Source: an uncultured Pseudomonadota bacterium (GTDB lineage Bacteria; Pseudomonadota; Gammaproteobacteria; Steroidobacterales; Steroidobacteraceae). From it: DNA of 64,000 nt. A program made the position numbers and the translations under genes. The stretch is from the NCBI GenBank assembly GCA_903884235.1, contig CAISEB010000023.1, positions 1 through 64,000 on the forward strand, read 5' to 3'. Position 1 is the first letter of the stretch. Every line of letters starts with the position of its first letter. The notes beneath the pieces are model-generated. The model was not told the DNA's origin. It did no database searches and worked only from the letters and a program-made list of their open reading frames with translations. This document shows positions 10,465 to 19,369 of this stretch, piece after piece.

Positions 10465-10836
10465 ATGCAGACGTTGCTCATCGTCGACGACCGGGCCGAC
10501 AACCGAAAGCTGCTGAGGCTGTCCCTCGGGCACCGTTACCGCATTGTCGAGGCCGAGGACGCGGCGACCGCGTGGGGCCTGCTGGTCGCCCACCGTCCGC
10601 GTGGCGTGATCCTCGACGTGATGATGCCGGGCGGCATGGACGGCTTCGACCTGTGCGCGAAGATCCGTGCCGACGCCGATACCGAGATCAAGGGGACCTA
10701 CGTCCTGCTCCTGACCGCCCGCGGGCAGGCTGCCGACCGCGAACGCGGTCGCGCGGCTGGCGCGGATGATTACGTGGTGAAACCCTACAGCCCGCTTGCC
10801 TTGCTGCAGACCCTAGAGCAGCGGATCGGAACGTGA
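10465..10836 (+). CDS. Receiver-only response regulator
   Basis: CheY-like receiver domain of 123 residues with no output domain. Phosphoacceptor Asp51 lies in VILDVMMPG. The acidic pair is in LLIVDDR, Thr84 is in LLLTAR and Lys106 is in VVKPYS. It is coupled to the large histidine kinase that follows (GTGA overlap), so the kinase probably phosphorylates it. With no DNA-binding domain it would signal by protein contact or feed a phosphorelay. The ribosome-binding site before ATG 10465 is weak. Confidence 0.88.
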   Translation: MQTLLIVDDRADNRKLLRLSLGHRYRIVEAEDAATAWGLLVAHRPRGVILDVMMPGGMDGFDLCAKIRADADTEIKGTYVLLLTARGQAADRERGRAAGADDYVVKPYSPLALLQTLEQRIGT

Positions 10837-13800
10837 AGGCGGCGCGCGTCCCCCGCATCGCGGTCGTTGCCTGCCTCGCCGTCGCGTATGCGGCGGTAGG
10901 CTGGGTCACCGAAGCGATCACGCACCTGTCGATCTACGGCATCCCCGTCTGGCTGCCTGCCGGGCTCGCGCTCGGCACGATGCTTCTGTACGGCACGCGC
11001 GTTTGGCCCGGCGTGTGGCTCGGCGCATTCGCGATCACCTCGTACCGGCTGATCGGGCCGCTCGGGGATGCCCACTCGCTGGTGTCGTCGCTCGCGACCG
11101 GGGCGCTGGTCGCCAGCGCCGCATCGCTGCAGGGCGTGTGCGCGGTCTGGCTGTCGCGCCGGTATGTGGAAGCCGAGCTGCTCCTGGACACGCCGGACTC
11201 GGTGCTGCCGTTCGTCCTGCTCTGCGGGCCGCTCGCCTGCCTGATCAGTTCCTCATGCGCCCTTTCGGTGCTGTATGCCTTCGGGCGCATCGCGCCGGCC
11301 GTCCTGTTCGAGAACTGGTTCTCGTGGTGGGCCGGTGATACCGTCGGCAGCGTACTGGGCGCGACGATCGTACTGGCCGCGATCGCGCGACCCGCGGCGC
11401 TGTGGCGTCCGCGACTGACGACGGTCGGATTGCCGTTGTTGATCGCGATGGCGTTGACGTTCGCCGCGTACTCGGTGACGGCATCACTCGATCACCAGCG
11501 CACGCGGCTGGAGTTCGAGAAGCAGGCGACGCTGCTCGCGAGCGCGCTGCGCACGGCACTTGAAGTCGCGCAGGATGCGTCGGACACGATCGCCTCGTTC
11601 GTGCGCCTGAGTCCCGATGCGGATCGCGCTGCGTTCGACGCCTTCTCGCAGGATCTCTACGCGCGCCACCGCGGCATCCAGGCCATCGAATGGGTCCCGC
11701 GGGTCGCGCGATCCGAGCTCGATCGCCACGAGCGGGCGACGCGTGCCGAAGGTTTCCCCGACTACCGGGTGTTCGAGAAGGACGCGGCCGGGCGGCGCGT
11801 CCCAGCGCAGCCGCGAGACGATTACTTTCCCGTCCGGTACGCGTACCCGCTGGCGGGCAACGAGCCTGCCATCGGCTACGACGTCAGCTCCGAGGCGACA
11901 CGCCGGCAGACGATGGAATTGGCACGCCAGCGACGCGCAATGACGGTGTCGCCGCGACTTGCCCTGATCCAGGGGACCCGCCATACGGATGGGGTGCTCG
12001 CGTTCCAGCCCGTGTTTCCGGGTGGCCGTGCGGCAGGGCCAGAGGCCCCCCTCGGCTACACCCTGACGGTGCTGCGCATCGACGAGCTTGCCCGCACCGC
12101 ACTCGCGAATCTGCCGCACGACCAGATCGCCTACTGCATCGAGGACTTGGACGCACCCGAGGACCTCGCCGTCCTGCATCTCGTCGGTACGCCGACGCCG
12201 GATCGGTCCTGGCGAGCGGTCACCGTGTTCGAGTACGGCGGGCGACGCTGGCAGCTCAGCTTCGGTCCGACCACGGACTACCTGCAGACGCACCGGGTGT
12301 CGTACCTGTGGCTCGTATACGGAGCGGCGCTCTGCACGGCGCTGCTGCTGTGCGCATTCCTCCTGATACTCACTGGCCGCACGACCCGGATCGAGACGCT
12401 CGTCGGGCAGCGGACCGTCGAGCTCGATCAGGCGCGAAACAGCGCCGAGCGCGCGAGCAACCTGCTGCAGGAGGCGGTCCGGAGCATCACGCTCGGCTTC
12501 ACGATCTACGACGAGAACGACCGGCTGGTGATCTGCAACGACGCGTACCGCGCGTTCCATCCTGAGCTCGAGTCGCTGATCCAGCCTGGCGTCAGCTTCG
12601 AACACCTGGTCCGGACGTCCGGAGAGCGGGGCAACCACCCGCTCGGGGACATGGACGTCGAGACCTGGGTCAACCATCGCCTGCACCGGCATCGTCATGC
12701 GGACGGCGTGCCGTTCGAGATCAAGATGGGCGATGGCCGCTGGCTGCTCGTCGTCGAGCAGCGAACGCCGAGCGGGTTCGTCGTCAGCAACCGAGTCGAC
12801 GTCACGGACCTCAAGACGGCCAACGCCGCCGTGCAGGACCGCAACGCCCAGCTCGACGCGCTCTTCCGGCTGTGCCCGGACGGCTTCGTCGCCTTCGATC
12901 CCGAAGGACGCGTGCGATTCGCGAACCCGGCGCTGCTGACGATGACGGGACTGCGGGCGAACGACGTCATCGGCTGCGGCGAGGCGGAACTCGACGCCAT
13001 GCTGCGCGAACGCACCGAGGATCCCGAGGTGTTCGAGGGCGTCGCCGCCTATTTCGGCGACGGCGACGAGGTTCCACCGTTCCGGCGTCTCGCGATGAAG
13101 TCGCCCAGCGCCGCGATCCTGCAGATCGTCGGGATCCGCAGCAAGTCACCGACCGTCCCGCGCCTCCTCTACCTGCGCGACATCACCCGGGAGGCGGAAG
13201 TCGACCGGATGAAGTCGGAGTTCCTGTCGCATGCCGCGCACGAGCTGCGTACGCCGATGACCAGCATATTCGGGTTCAGCGAGCTGCTGCTGCATCGCGA
13301 CTTCGACGCCGCGACGCGGCGTGAGCTTGTCGAAACCATCCACGGCCAGACTGCATGGCTCGTGCAGATCATCAACGAGCTCCTCGACCTCGCGCGGATC
13401 GATGAGCGCCGCGGTCGTGATTTCGTGATCGCCGAGATCGACGCGGTCGCGCTGGTGCGCGAAACGCTCGCCGGGCTCGCGCTCGATCCGCAGACGTGGC
13501 CGGTCGTGGCGAATATGCCAGAGACGCCGCGGTGGATCCGCGCCGACGCGGCGAAATCGCGCCAGGCGCTCACCAACGTCCTCGGCAACGCCCGCAAGTA
13601 TTCTCCCGACGGTGGCGCGATCGAATTGACCATCGTCGAGCGCGCGGGGCGCCTTGCGGTCGTCATTCGCGACCACGGCATCGGCATGACGCCGGAGCAG
13701 GTCGCGCGGGTGGGCGAGCGCCTGTGGCGGGCCGACACGTCCGGCCTGACGCCCGGCACCGGCCTCGGCATGGCGATCGTCAAGGAGATCCTCGCGCTGC

Positions 13801-13907
13801 ACGGCGGGCAGGTCGAGATAGCCTCCGAGCTTGGCGTGGGGACCACTGTCACGCTCTGGTGGCCGACCGCGCCGACGGCCGGCCACGGAAGCCGGGAGCG
13901 GGCCTAG
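10833..13907 (+). CDS. MASE1-CHASE-PAS-PAS hybrid-sensor histidine kinase
   Basis: Membrane histidine kinase of 1024 residues. In order: MASE1 multi-helix sensor (about 1-210), periplasmic CHASE domain (about 225-430), membrane helix (about 488-512), short coiled coil, two PAS domains (about 545-660 and 670-785), HisKA with His803 (HAAHELRTPMTS), and HATPase_c with N box (LGNARKYSPDGG) and G boxes (HGIGM, GTGLGMAI). It lacks a receiver domain; the separate receiver gene just upstream supplies one. GTG start at 10833 overlaps the receiver stop. Its stop TAG shares the bases CTAG with the stop of the convergent dehydrogenase. MASE1 and CHASE suggest sensing of a membrane or periplasmic ligand, not identified. 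Confidence 0.9.
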   Translation: MKAARVPRIAVVACLAVAYAAVGWVTEAITHLSIYGIPVWLPAGLALGTMLLYGTRVWPGVWLGAFAITSYRLIGPLGDAHSLVSSLATGALVASAASLQGVCAVWLSRRYVEAELLLDTPDSVLPFVLLCGPLACLISSSCALSVLYAFGRIAPAVLFENWFSWWAGDTVGSVLGATIVLAAIARPAALWRPRLTTVGLPLLIAMALTFAAYSVTASLDHQRTRLEFEKQATLLASALRTALEVAQDASDTIASFVRLSPDADRAAFDAFSQDLYARHRGIQAIEWVPRVARSELDRHERATRAEGFPDYRVFEKDAAGRRVPAQPRDDYFPVRYAYPLAGNEPAIGYDVSSEATRRQTMELARQRRAMTVSPRLALIQGTRHTDGVLAFQPVFPGGRAAGPEAPLGYTLTVLRIDELARTALANLPHDQIAYCIEDLDAPEDLAVLHLVGTPTPDRSWRAVTVFEYGGRRWQLSFGPTTDYLQTHRVSYLWLVYGAALCTALLLCAFLLILTGRTTRIETLVGQRTVELDQARNSAERASNLLQEAVRSITLGFTIYDENDRLVICNDAYRAFHPELESLIQPGVSFEHLVRTSGERGNHPLGDMDVETWVNHRLHRHRHADGVPFEIKMGDGRWLLVVEQRTPSGFVVSNRVDVTDLKTANAAVQDRNAQLDALFRLCPDGFVAFDPEGRVRFANPALLTMTGLRANDVIGCGEAELDAMLRERTEDPEVFEGVAAYFGDGDEVPPFRRLAMKSPSAAILQIVGIRSKSPTVPRLLYLRDITREAEVDRMKSEFLSHAAHELRTPMTSIFGFSELLLHRDFDAATRRELVETIHGQTAWLVQIINELLDLARIDERRGRDFVIAEIDAVALVRETLAGLALDPQTWPVVANMPETPRWIRADAAKSRQALTNVLGNARKYSPDGGAIELTIVERAGRLAVVIRDHGIGMTPEQVARVGERLWRADTSGLTPGTGLGMAIVKEILALHGGQVEIASELGVGTTVTLWWPTAPTAGHGSRERA

Positions 13908-15067
13908 AGCATGAGGCGGATGATCCGGGCGTAGTCGGTGGCGGACATGGGCAGCGGGCCGGAGGCGTTGGAATTGTTGGTCTCGGCGAGGTTCGCGATC
14001 AGCTCGACGTCGATCACGCCACCGCACAGCTCGAGCATCGTGCCGATGTTCGCGCCAGCGACGAACTCCGCGACGGACCCGACCAGCGCCTGCGCCGCCG
14101 ATTCGTCCCCGACGTTCCCGAGTCGCGACGGCCATGCACTGCGCGCGACCTCGGCGAGGGCCGCGTCGACGCCGCGTCCGTAGTATTTGAGGACCGGGCC
14201 GAGGAACACCGCGTTCGCGGCGCCGTGCGGCGCCTTGTGGACGGCTCCGATCGACTCGGCGAGGCAGTGCACCGGGCCGACGTCCGAGTTGCCGAAGGCG
14301 AGCCCCGCGAGCATCGATCCGGTCGCGAGGTCCGGCAGGTGCGCGGCGTCCATGAACGCGGGGCCGTATGACATCACGCGCAGGATCTGCACCGCGGCAC
14401 GCAGTCCGAGCGCGCGCGACACCGGGCTCGAAGCCGGTCGCAGGTAGGCCTCGAGTGCATGGGTCAGCGCGTCGGTCGCCGCCGCCGCAGCGACCCGGGG
14501 CGGCACGCTGCGCAGGAAGTCCGGGTCCACGAGTGCGGCCGTCGGGACCAGGCGGGCGCCCTTGATGCTGATCTTGCGGATCGGATGGGTGGCGCCCAGT
14601 ACGGTGACGCGCGTGACTTCGGAGCCGGTCCCCGCCGTCGTGGGCAGGGCGTAGACGGGCAGGGGCTGGATCTCGAATCGGTCGAAGCCTTCGTAGTCGA
14701 CGACGCGTCCGGGGTTCGTCGCCCCGAGCGCGGCTCCCTTGGCCGCGTCGATCACGCTGCCGCCGCCGATCGCGATCACCGCGTCGTGCTGGCCGGCGCG
14801 CAGCAGCGCCGCGATCGCCTCGGCCGTCTCGACATACGGTTCGCCCGGCACCTCGTTGCACACGGGGGGCGCCTTGCCCGCGGCGCCGAGGCGCGCAAGC
14901 AGGTCGCGCAGCGCGGGGGCCTCGCCAATGCGGGGGTCGACGACCACCAGCGGGTTGCTGCGTCCGTCAGCGGCGAGCAGGCGCGGCAATTCGTGGCGAC
15001 AGCCGGTGCCGACGAGGATCCGGGCGGGGGCGAGGAAGCGGAGTTCGGAGATGGCGATCGGGTCCAC
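13904..15067 (-). CDS. Iron-containing (group III) alcohol dehydrogenase
   Basis: NAD(P)-dependent metal alcohol dehydrogenase family, 387 residues, near the family norm. The dinucleotide segment GGGSVIDAAKG is followed by the metal-site region: DALTHALEAY and the HCLAESIGAVHKAPHG stretch with its conserved His residues. The start is set at GTG 15067, seven bases after GAGGA; a TTG at 15097 would add ten residues. The closest type by eye is maleylacetate reductase / lactaldehyde-type dehydrogenases, but the substrate cannot be told from sequence. It is monocistronic and convergent with the kinase. Confidence 0.85.
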   Translation of the reverse strand: MDPIAISELRFLAPARILVGTGCRHELPRLLAADGRSNPLVVVDPRIGEAPALRDLLARLGAAGKAPPVCNEVPGEPYVETAEAIAALLRAGQHDAVIAIGGGSVIDAAKGAALGATNPGRVVDYEGFDRFEIQPLPVYALPTTAGTGSEVTRVTVLGATHPIRKISIKGARLVPTAALVDPDFLRSVPPRVAAAAATDALTHALEAYLRPASSPVSRALGLRAAVQILRVMSYGPAFMDAAHLPDLATGSMLAGLAFGNSDVGPVHCLAESIGAVHKAPHGAANAVFLGPVLKYYGRGVDAALAEVARSAWPSRLGNVGDESAAQALVGSVAEFVAGANIGTMLELCGGVIDVELIANLAETNNSNASGPLPMSATDYARIIRLML

Positions 15068-15216
15068 GGGCGGGTCCTCGGGTCTGCGGGGCGCCAATGT
15101 TAAGCCACGCCGCGGTTCCGCTCATCGGCCTTTGCCGGGGGGTGCACCTCGGCGTGCATGGCGACCGCCAATCTGGCACCGTTCAGGCCGGATGCCAGCT
15201 GGTCGGCGGAGACGAT

Positions 15217-15483
15217 ATGAGTGACCCGGACATGGAAGCCGAGCGGCCGGAGCCGGTCGTCGTGCCCCACGCCGAGCTGTCGGCGGACGCGCTGCGCGGC
15301 GTGATCGAGGCATTCGTGCTGCGCGAAGGTACCGAGTACGGGAGCCGCGACGTCGAACTCGACGCTAAAGTGGACGCCGTGCTGAGGCAACTCGACCGCA
15401 AGGAGGCTGCGATCGTGTTCGATCCGGTGTCCGAATCGATCGACATCGTCGTCCGGCGCAACCTGCGGAACATCGCCGAGTGA
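15217..15483 (+). CDS. yheU: YheU family (UPF0270) protein
   Basis: Small protein of 88 residues matching the YheU/UPF0270 family: an N-terminal PHAELSADALRGVIEAF, the core FVLREGTEYG and a C-terminal AAIVFDP...IDIV strand. Function is unknown in the family. ATG 15217 is preceded by GGCGGAGA. The next gene starts inside its stop codon (GTGA), making it the first of a three-gene coupled set. Confidence 0.85.
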   Translation: MSDPDMEAERPEPVVVPHAELSADALRGVIEAFVLREGTEYGSRDVELDAKVDAVLRQLDRKEAAIVFDPVSESIDIVVRRNLRNIAE

Positions 15484-15743
15484 GCGCGGACGCGACTACG
15501 CCACGCTCCTTCGAGCGCGCACCCAATCCACTGAGCTCGCGCAAGCTGCTGCACACGAAGTGGACGGCGGTCGCGCCAACCCGCCGCGAGAAGCACTTTC
15601 TCGTGACCCGGCTCGTGACGCCGGACGCGCCGGGCACGCCGCTCGTCCATGTCGAGATCGAGGCGGTGCACTCGAAGCGGGTCCGGGTCATCGCCTGGCG
15701 TGAGCTGCGCGATGCTGCCGCCTGGCGCCAGGGGTGGGTGTGA
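15480..15743 (+). CDS. Trp-rich small protein, TIGR02450 family
   Basis: Protein of 87 residues with the family core LLHTKWTAVAPTRREKHFLVT and conserved Trp residues (KWTAV, IAWREL, AAWRQGW). It is cytoplasmic, has no signal peptide, and its function is unknown. GTG start overlaps the YheU stop, and its own stop overlaps the GTG of the Fe-S protein gene, so the three products are probably made in a fixed ratio. Confidence 0.8.
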   Translation: MSADATTPRSFERAPNPLSSRKLLHTKWTAVAPTRREKHFLVTRLVTPDAPGTPLVHVEIEAVHSKRVRVIAWRELRDAAAWRQGWV

Positions 15744-16414
15744 CGAGGTTCGCCGAGCTGCGCAGCGCCGCGACTGCCGTGGGCCTGGCCTGGCGGGGGG
15801 CCTTTGCGATCGCCCGCACCGATCCGGACATCCGCCTCCCGGACCAGCGCGCGGCGCGGACCGTCGTGCTGCTCGGGTTCGTCGGCGCGGGGCACTGGAG
15901 CGCGTTCGCCGCGTCGCCCGAAGCCACGGACGGCGAGCCGAATCCGCTCGATCGCTGGTCCAGGCGCGCCATCGAGGACCTGGCCGGGCGCTTCGGCGCG
16001 AAGGGGCTGTACCCCAACGATGGCCCCCCCTGGCTGCCCTTCCAGCAGTGGGCGCGCCGGGCCGAGGGGCTGCATGCCTCGCCGCTGGGCATCCTGATCC
16101 ATCCGGCGTGGGGACTGTGGCACGCATACCGCGGCGCGCTGGCGCTTGCCGACGCGTTGCCCGACGAGGCCATGCCCGGTGCGCCGTCCCCGTGCGACGC
16201 CTGCAGCGGCAGGCCGTGCCTGACGACCTGCCCGGTGGGTGCCGTCGCGCCGGGCCGCTACGATGTGGTGGCCTGTCGAGCCCACGTGCGGTCCGAAGCA
16301 GGCCGGGATTGCCTCGAACTCGGCTGTCGCGCGCGACGCGCATGCCCGGTCGGGGCCGAATATCGCTACGTCCCTGCGGAGGCTGAATTCCACATGCGAG
16401 CCTTCATCCGCTGA
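15740..16414 (+). CDS. Ferredoxin-like Fe-S protein, QueG-related C-terminus
   Basis: Soluble protein of 224 residues. The N-terminal part is unrecognised. Residues about 150-215 hold a cysteine-rich module: CDACSGRPCLTTCP followed by further cysteines at CRAHV, RDCLELGC and ACPVG. The first motif is close to the 4Fe-4S ferredoxin motif but has four residues between the second and third Cys. Up to two clusters are possible. It is coupled to the YheU and Trp-rich genes (GTGA overlap); the upstream in-frame start at 15734 would lie inside that gene. Role unknown. Confidence 0.7.
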   Translation: MTRFAELRSAATAVGLAWRGAFAIARTDPDIRLPDQRAARTVVLLGFVGAGHWSAFAASPEATDGEPNPLDRWSRRAIEDLAGRFGAKGLYPNDGPPWLPFQQWARRAEGLHASPLGILIHPAWGLWHAYRGALALADALPDEAMPGAPSPCDACSGRPCLTTCPVGAVAPGRYDVVACRAHVRSEAGRDCLELGCRARRACPVGAEYRYVPAEAEFHMRAFIR

Positions 16415-16566
16415 CGGACGCAACCCGGACGCGCGCTCGGGCACGCTCGCCGGCAGCGTGACAAGGGGTAGCGGCTCGGCGTATTAATGGCGACTCGGCC
16501 GTTCCTTGGTCGACCGTGGGCGCGGTGAATGGAGTTCGAGGGGCGAGCAGGGGAGGACCGCTGCCG
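16415..16566. other. Intergenic gap, no gene seen
   Basis: About 150 bases between the Fe-S protein gene and the next small gene. It holds the AT-richer patch GGCGTATTAATGG (near 16477-16489), which could include a -10 element, and the GGGGAGGAC ribosome-binding site near 16548-16558. No hairpin terminator or small ORF is convincing. Confidence 0.4.
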
Positions 16567-16989
16567 ATGAGCCAGGTCGTGGCACTGGTCTCCGGTGCGC
16601 TGCGCTACAAGCTGGCCCGTGAAGGCGTGGCCTCGCTATCGGCCGTCGAATGGCACCTGCTGCACGTCAGCCAGTTCATCGACGCGATCGAACACGAGCG
16701 CCTGCAGCGGATGCTGTCCGACAGCCCGCTGGCCGAGCTCATGTCGCTTGCCGATGGGCTCGATGCGATCGAGGCCCCGGATGCGGCGATCGCGATCCGG
16801 GTCGCCGTTGCCGGCATCAGCCTGACGAACACCCCGGGCGAAGGATCACGGCGCGCGGCCGCGGTCACCATCATCACGGCGAGGCTGGTCGAGGCGATGA
16901 AGGGGGACCAGGCGATGATCGAGCGCAAGCTGCTCGACTACGCCTTCCGCCAGCCCGAACTGATGGGCGAGCAGGAGTCGCCTGCGTGA
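16567..16989 (+). CDS. Hypothetical helical protein
   Basis: Unrecognised protein of 140 residues, mostly predicted helix (EWHLLHVSQFIDAIEHERLQRML, then repeated Ala/Ile-rich helices). It has no signal peptide, membrane segment or catalytic motif. ATG 16567 is supported by GGGGAGGAC about eight bases upstream; the longer frame from 16516 looks like leader. It is convergent with the UbiM-like gene. Confidence 0.6.
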   Translation: MSQVVALVSGALRYKLAREGVASLSAVEWHLLHVSQFIDAIEHERLQRMLSDSPLAELMSLADGLDAIEAPDAAIAIRVAVAGISLTNTPGEGSRRAAAVTIITARLVEAMKGDQAMIERKLLDYAFRQPELMGEQESPA

Positions 16990-16996
16990 GTGCGGC

Positions 16997-18244
16997 CTAG
17001 CTCGCGGCCCGGCGCGGGAGCAGGCCCGCGAGCGGAGCGCGCGGCAGCCCGTCCGGCAGCGAGCCCTGCATCAGCAGGCCGGACAGCACGGCCGACACCG
17101 GCGTCGCACGCCGCGCGATGCCGAGCAGCGCCCCACGCAGGAACCGAGCGGGTGGGGAGTCCGTCGTGTAGAGCCCCACCACCGCATTGGTCGCAAGGTA
17201 GAGCGGCAGCGTTGCCTTGCGGTGTTCGCGATCGTAGCGATCCAGGAGCGTCGCGGCGCCGATGTCCCGTCCGTCGGTGGCCGCGGCGCACAGCAGGCGG
17301 GCGAGCGCATCCGTCCCCACCAACCCGAGATTGAAGCCGTGCGCCGTGACCGGGTGCATGCCGACGGCCGCATCGCCGACCGCGGCGTAGCGCGTCGCCG
17401 TGAACCGGCCCGGATAGACACCCACGAGCGGGTATGCGAAGCGCTCGCTCTCGAGCGTCATCCTGCCGAGGCGCGACAGGAATCGACGCTGCATCTCGCG
17501 CTCGAATTCCTCGGCCGGCAGGTTCTTGAGCGCGGTGATCTCGATGTGCCGGAGGGTGACGACGATCGAGGCGCGATTCTCGTTCAGCGGCAGGACCGCG
17601 AGCGTCTGGTCATGCCCGAACCATTCCGTCGCGATGCTCTCGTGCGGCGTTTCGAGGGCCATCCTGCAGACCAGCATTGTCTTGCCGAAATCCCGATGGC
17701 GGGCCGGGATGCCGATCGCGCGGCGGGTCTCCGAAAAACGCGTGTCCGCCGCGACTACGAGGCGGGCTTCGAGCACCCGCCCGTCGGCGAGCGTGACCCG
17801 TCCCCGCGTGCTGTCGGTCGTGACCGCACTGACAGTCGCACCGGCCAGCAACGTCACGTTGGGCTGGTCGCGGACCTCCTCGAAGGCGGCCCGACGGATG
17901 TGGTGGTTCGCGATGAGGTAGCCGAGCTCCATCGCACCCCGGGCAGTCGGGCTCACGTCCAGGCCGTCCGGCGACAGCCCGTTCAGGACGCGGGCGGTGC
18001 GCAGCGGCGCGAGATCGGCCGCCGGGAGCCGGTCCCAGACCCCCAGGTCCCGGAGGGTGCGGGCGGAGCGCTGGGTCAGGGCGATTTCCCGGCCGTCGTA
18101 GGCGGGGGCGGCGAGGGTGGCGGCATCCAGCCGTTCGACCAGCCCGATCCGGAGTCCGGAATCGCGCAGGGCACGCGCAAAACAGAGGCCCGCGGGTCCG
18201 GCACCGACGACGACGAGATCGAACGACAGGATTTCGACAGTCAT
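16997..18244 (-). CDS. ubiM: UbiH/UbiF/UbiM-type FAD-dependent ubiquinone hydroxylase
   Basis: Class A flavin monooxygenase of 415 residues. The FAD-binding motif VVVGAGPAG is at the N-terminus. The second FAD motif GDAAVGMHPVTAHGFNLGL sits about residue 285 and has the wording typical of UbiM-like hydroxylases that modify the ring of ubiquinone precursors. A C-terminal segment may contact the membrane. ATG 18244. It is divergent from nadA with a short shared promoter region. The exact ring carbon hydroxylated (C5, C6 or more than one) cannot be read from sequence, so the symbol is tentative. Confidence 0.75.
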   Translation of the reverse strand: MTVEILSFDLVVVGAGPAGLCFARALRDSGLRIGLVERLDAATLAAPAYDGREIALTQRSARTLRDLGVWDRLPAADLAPLRTARVLNGLSPDGLDVSPTARGAMELGYLIANHHIRRAAFEEVRDQPNVTLLAGATVSAVTTDSTRGRVTLADGRVLEARLVVAADTRFSETRRAIGIPARHRDFGKTMLVCRMALETPHESIATEWFGHDQTLAVLPLNENRASIVVTLRHIEITALKNLPAEEFEREMQRRFLSRLGRMTLESERFAYPLVGVYPGRFTATRYAAVGDAAVGMHPVTAHGFNLGLVGTDALARLLCAAATDGRDIGAATLLDRYDREHRKATLPLYLATNAVVGLYTTDSPPARFLRGALLGIARRATPVSAVLSGLLMQGSLPDGLPRAPLAGLLPRRAAS

Positions 18245-18330
18245 GGCATGGGCCCTCCAGTGCGGACTTTACCGAATACGCCCCGGGGCTTGTTTGAGTG
18301 AAAACCGATCCCATTCAGCCTGCAAGAAAG

Positions 18331-18359
18331 CTGTCATTTTTGCGTGGGTCCGGGATAAT
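18331..18359 (+). promoter_or_regulatory. Candidate sigma70 promoter for nadA
   Basis: CTGTCA (18331-18336) and GATAAT (18354-18359) are separated by 17 bases, in an AT-richer patch unlike the surrounding DNA. The nadA start lies about 37 bases downstream. Predicted by eye only. Confidence 0.4.
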
Positions 18360-18395
18360 CCCGCGCCCATGCTCCACAGTAGGGAAAGCCGCCCG

Positions 18396-19367
18396 ATGGC
18401 CACGGCGATTGAGGACTGGAAATCCGACCTGACGGCCCGCCTCGCAAGGGTGATGCCGGAGCCGGAGGCCGAGCTGTACCTGCCGCTGATCGAGGAGATC
18501 CGCGAGCTCAAGGCACGTTCCGGCGCGGTCGTGGTCGCGCACAATTACCAGGTTCCCCAGATCACGGCCGGGGTCGCCGACTTCACGGGCGACTCGCTGG
18601 CGATGGCCCGCTACGCGGCCAAGACCGACGCCTCGACGATCGTCGTGTGCGGCGTGCGCTTCATGGCCGAGACGACCCGCCTGCTGTGTCCGACGCGCAA
18701 GGTGCTGCTGCCTGCGGTCGACGCCGGCTGCTCCCTCGCCGACTCGATCAGCGCCGCCGACGTTCGCGGGCTGCGCGAGCGTTACCCGGGCGTACCGATC
18801 GTCGCCTACGTCAACACGACCGCGGCGGTGAAGGCCGAGGTCGACATCTGCTGCACGTCGGCGAACGCGGTGGAGGTGGTCGAGTCGCTCGCCGCCCCGC
18901 GCGTCATCATGCTCCCGGACCGCTTCCTCGCCGCGTTCGTGGCCACGCGCGTCTCATGCGAAATCATCCCGTGGGCGGGCGCCTGCGAGGTGCACGAGCG
19001 GTTCACCGCAGCGGACATCGCGCCGTTCATCAACAGCGACGTCGTCGTCCTCGCGCATCCCGAGTGCCCCGAGGACGTGCAGAAGGCGGCGAGCTTCGTC
19101 GGCTCCACCACGGCGATGTCGGACTACCTGATCCGCACCAGCCCCAAGCGCGCGCTCCTCCTCACCGAGTGCTCAATGGCGGACAACATCACCGTCGCGC
19201 ATCCTGGCATCCACTTCGAACGGCCGTGCAACCTGTGCCCGCACATGAAACGCATCACCCTCGAGCGCGTGCGGGATTCGCTGCGCGACGGCACCACCGA
19301 GATCCACATCGATCCCGCCCTGGCTGAGCGCGCGCGCACGCCGCTAGACCGGATGCTGGCGCTGTAG
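18396..19367 (+). CDS. nadA: Quinolinate synthase
   Basis: 4Fe-4S enzyme condensing iminoaspartate with dihydroxyacetone phosphate to quinolinate, in de novo NAD synthesis. 323 residues. Candidate cluster ligands are Cys112 (AGCSLAD), Cys197 (GACEVH) and Cys281 (CNLCPHMK), matching the three conserved cysteines of the family. HNYQ near residue 49 is the typical substrate-site stretch. ATG 18396 is chosen over ATG 18369 because AGGGA lies upstream at good spacing. nadB starts two bases after its stop, so the two enzymes that hand over unstable iminoaspartate are co-expressed. Confidence 0.95.
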   Translation: MATAIEDWKSDLTARLARVMPEPEAELYLPLIEEIRELKARSGAVVVAHNYQVPQITAGVADFTGDSLAMARYAAKTDASTIVVCGVRFMAETTRLLCPTRKVLLPAVDAGCSLADSISAADVRGLRERYPGVPIVAYVNTTAAVKAEVDICCTSANAVEVVESLAAPRVIMLPDRFLAAFVATRVSCEIIPWAGACEVHERFTAADIAPFINSDVVVLAHPECPEDVQKAASFVGSTTAMSDYLIRTSPKRALLLTECSMADNITVAHPGIHFERPCNLCPHMKRITLERVRDSLRDGTTEIHIDPALAERARTPLDRMLAL

Positions 19368-19369
19368 CC

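Noticed and set aside
13146-14861. A long minus-strand frame spanning the kinase end and the dehydrogenase
   Set aside because: Arg-rich shadow text with no domain; both strands are already explained by the kinase and the iron-type dehydrogenase.
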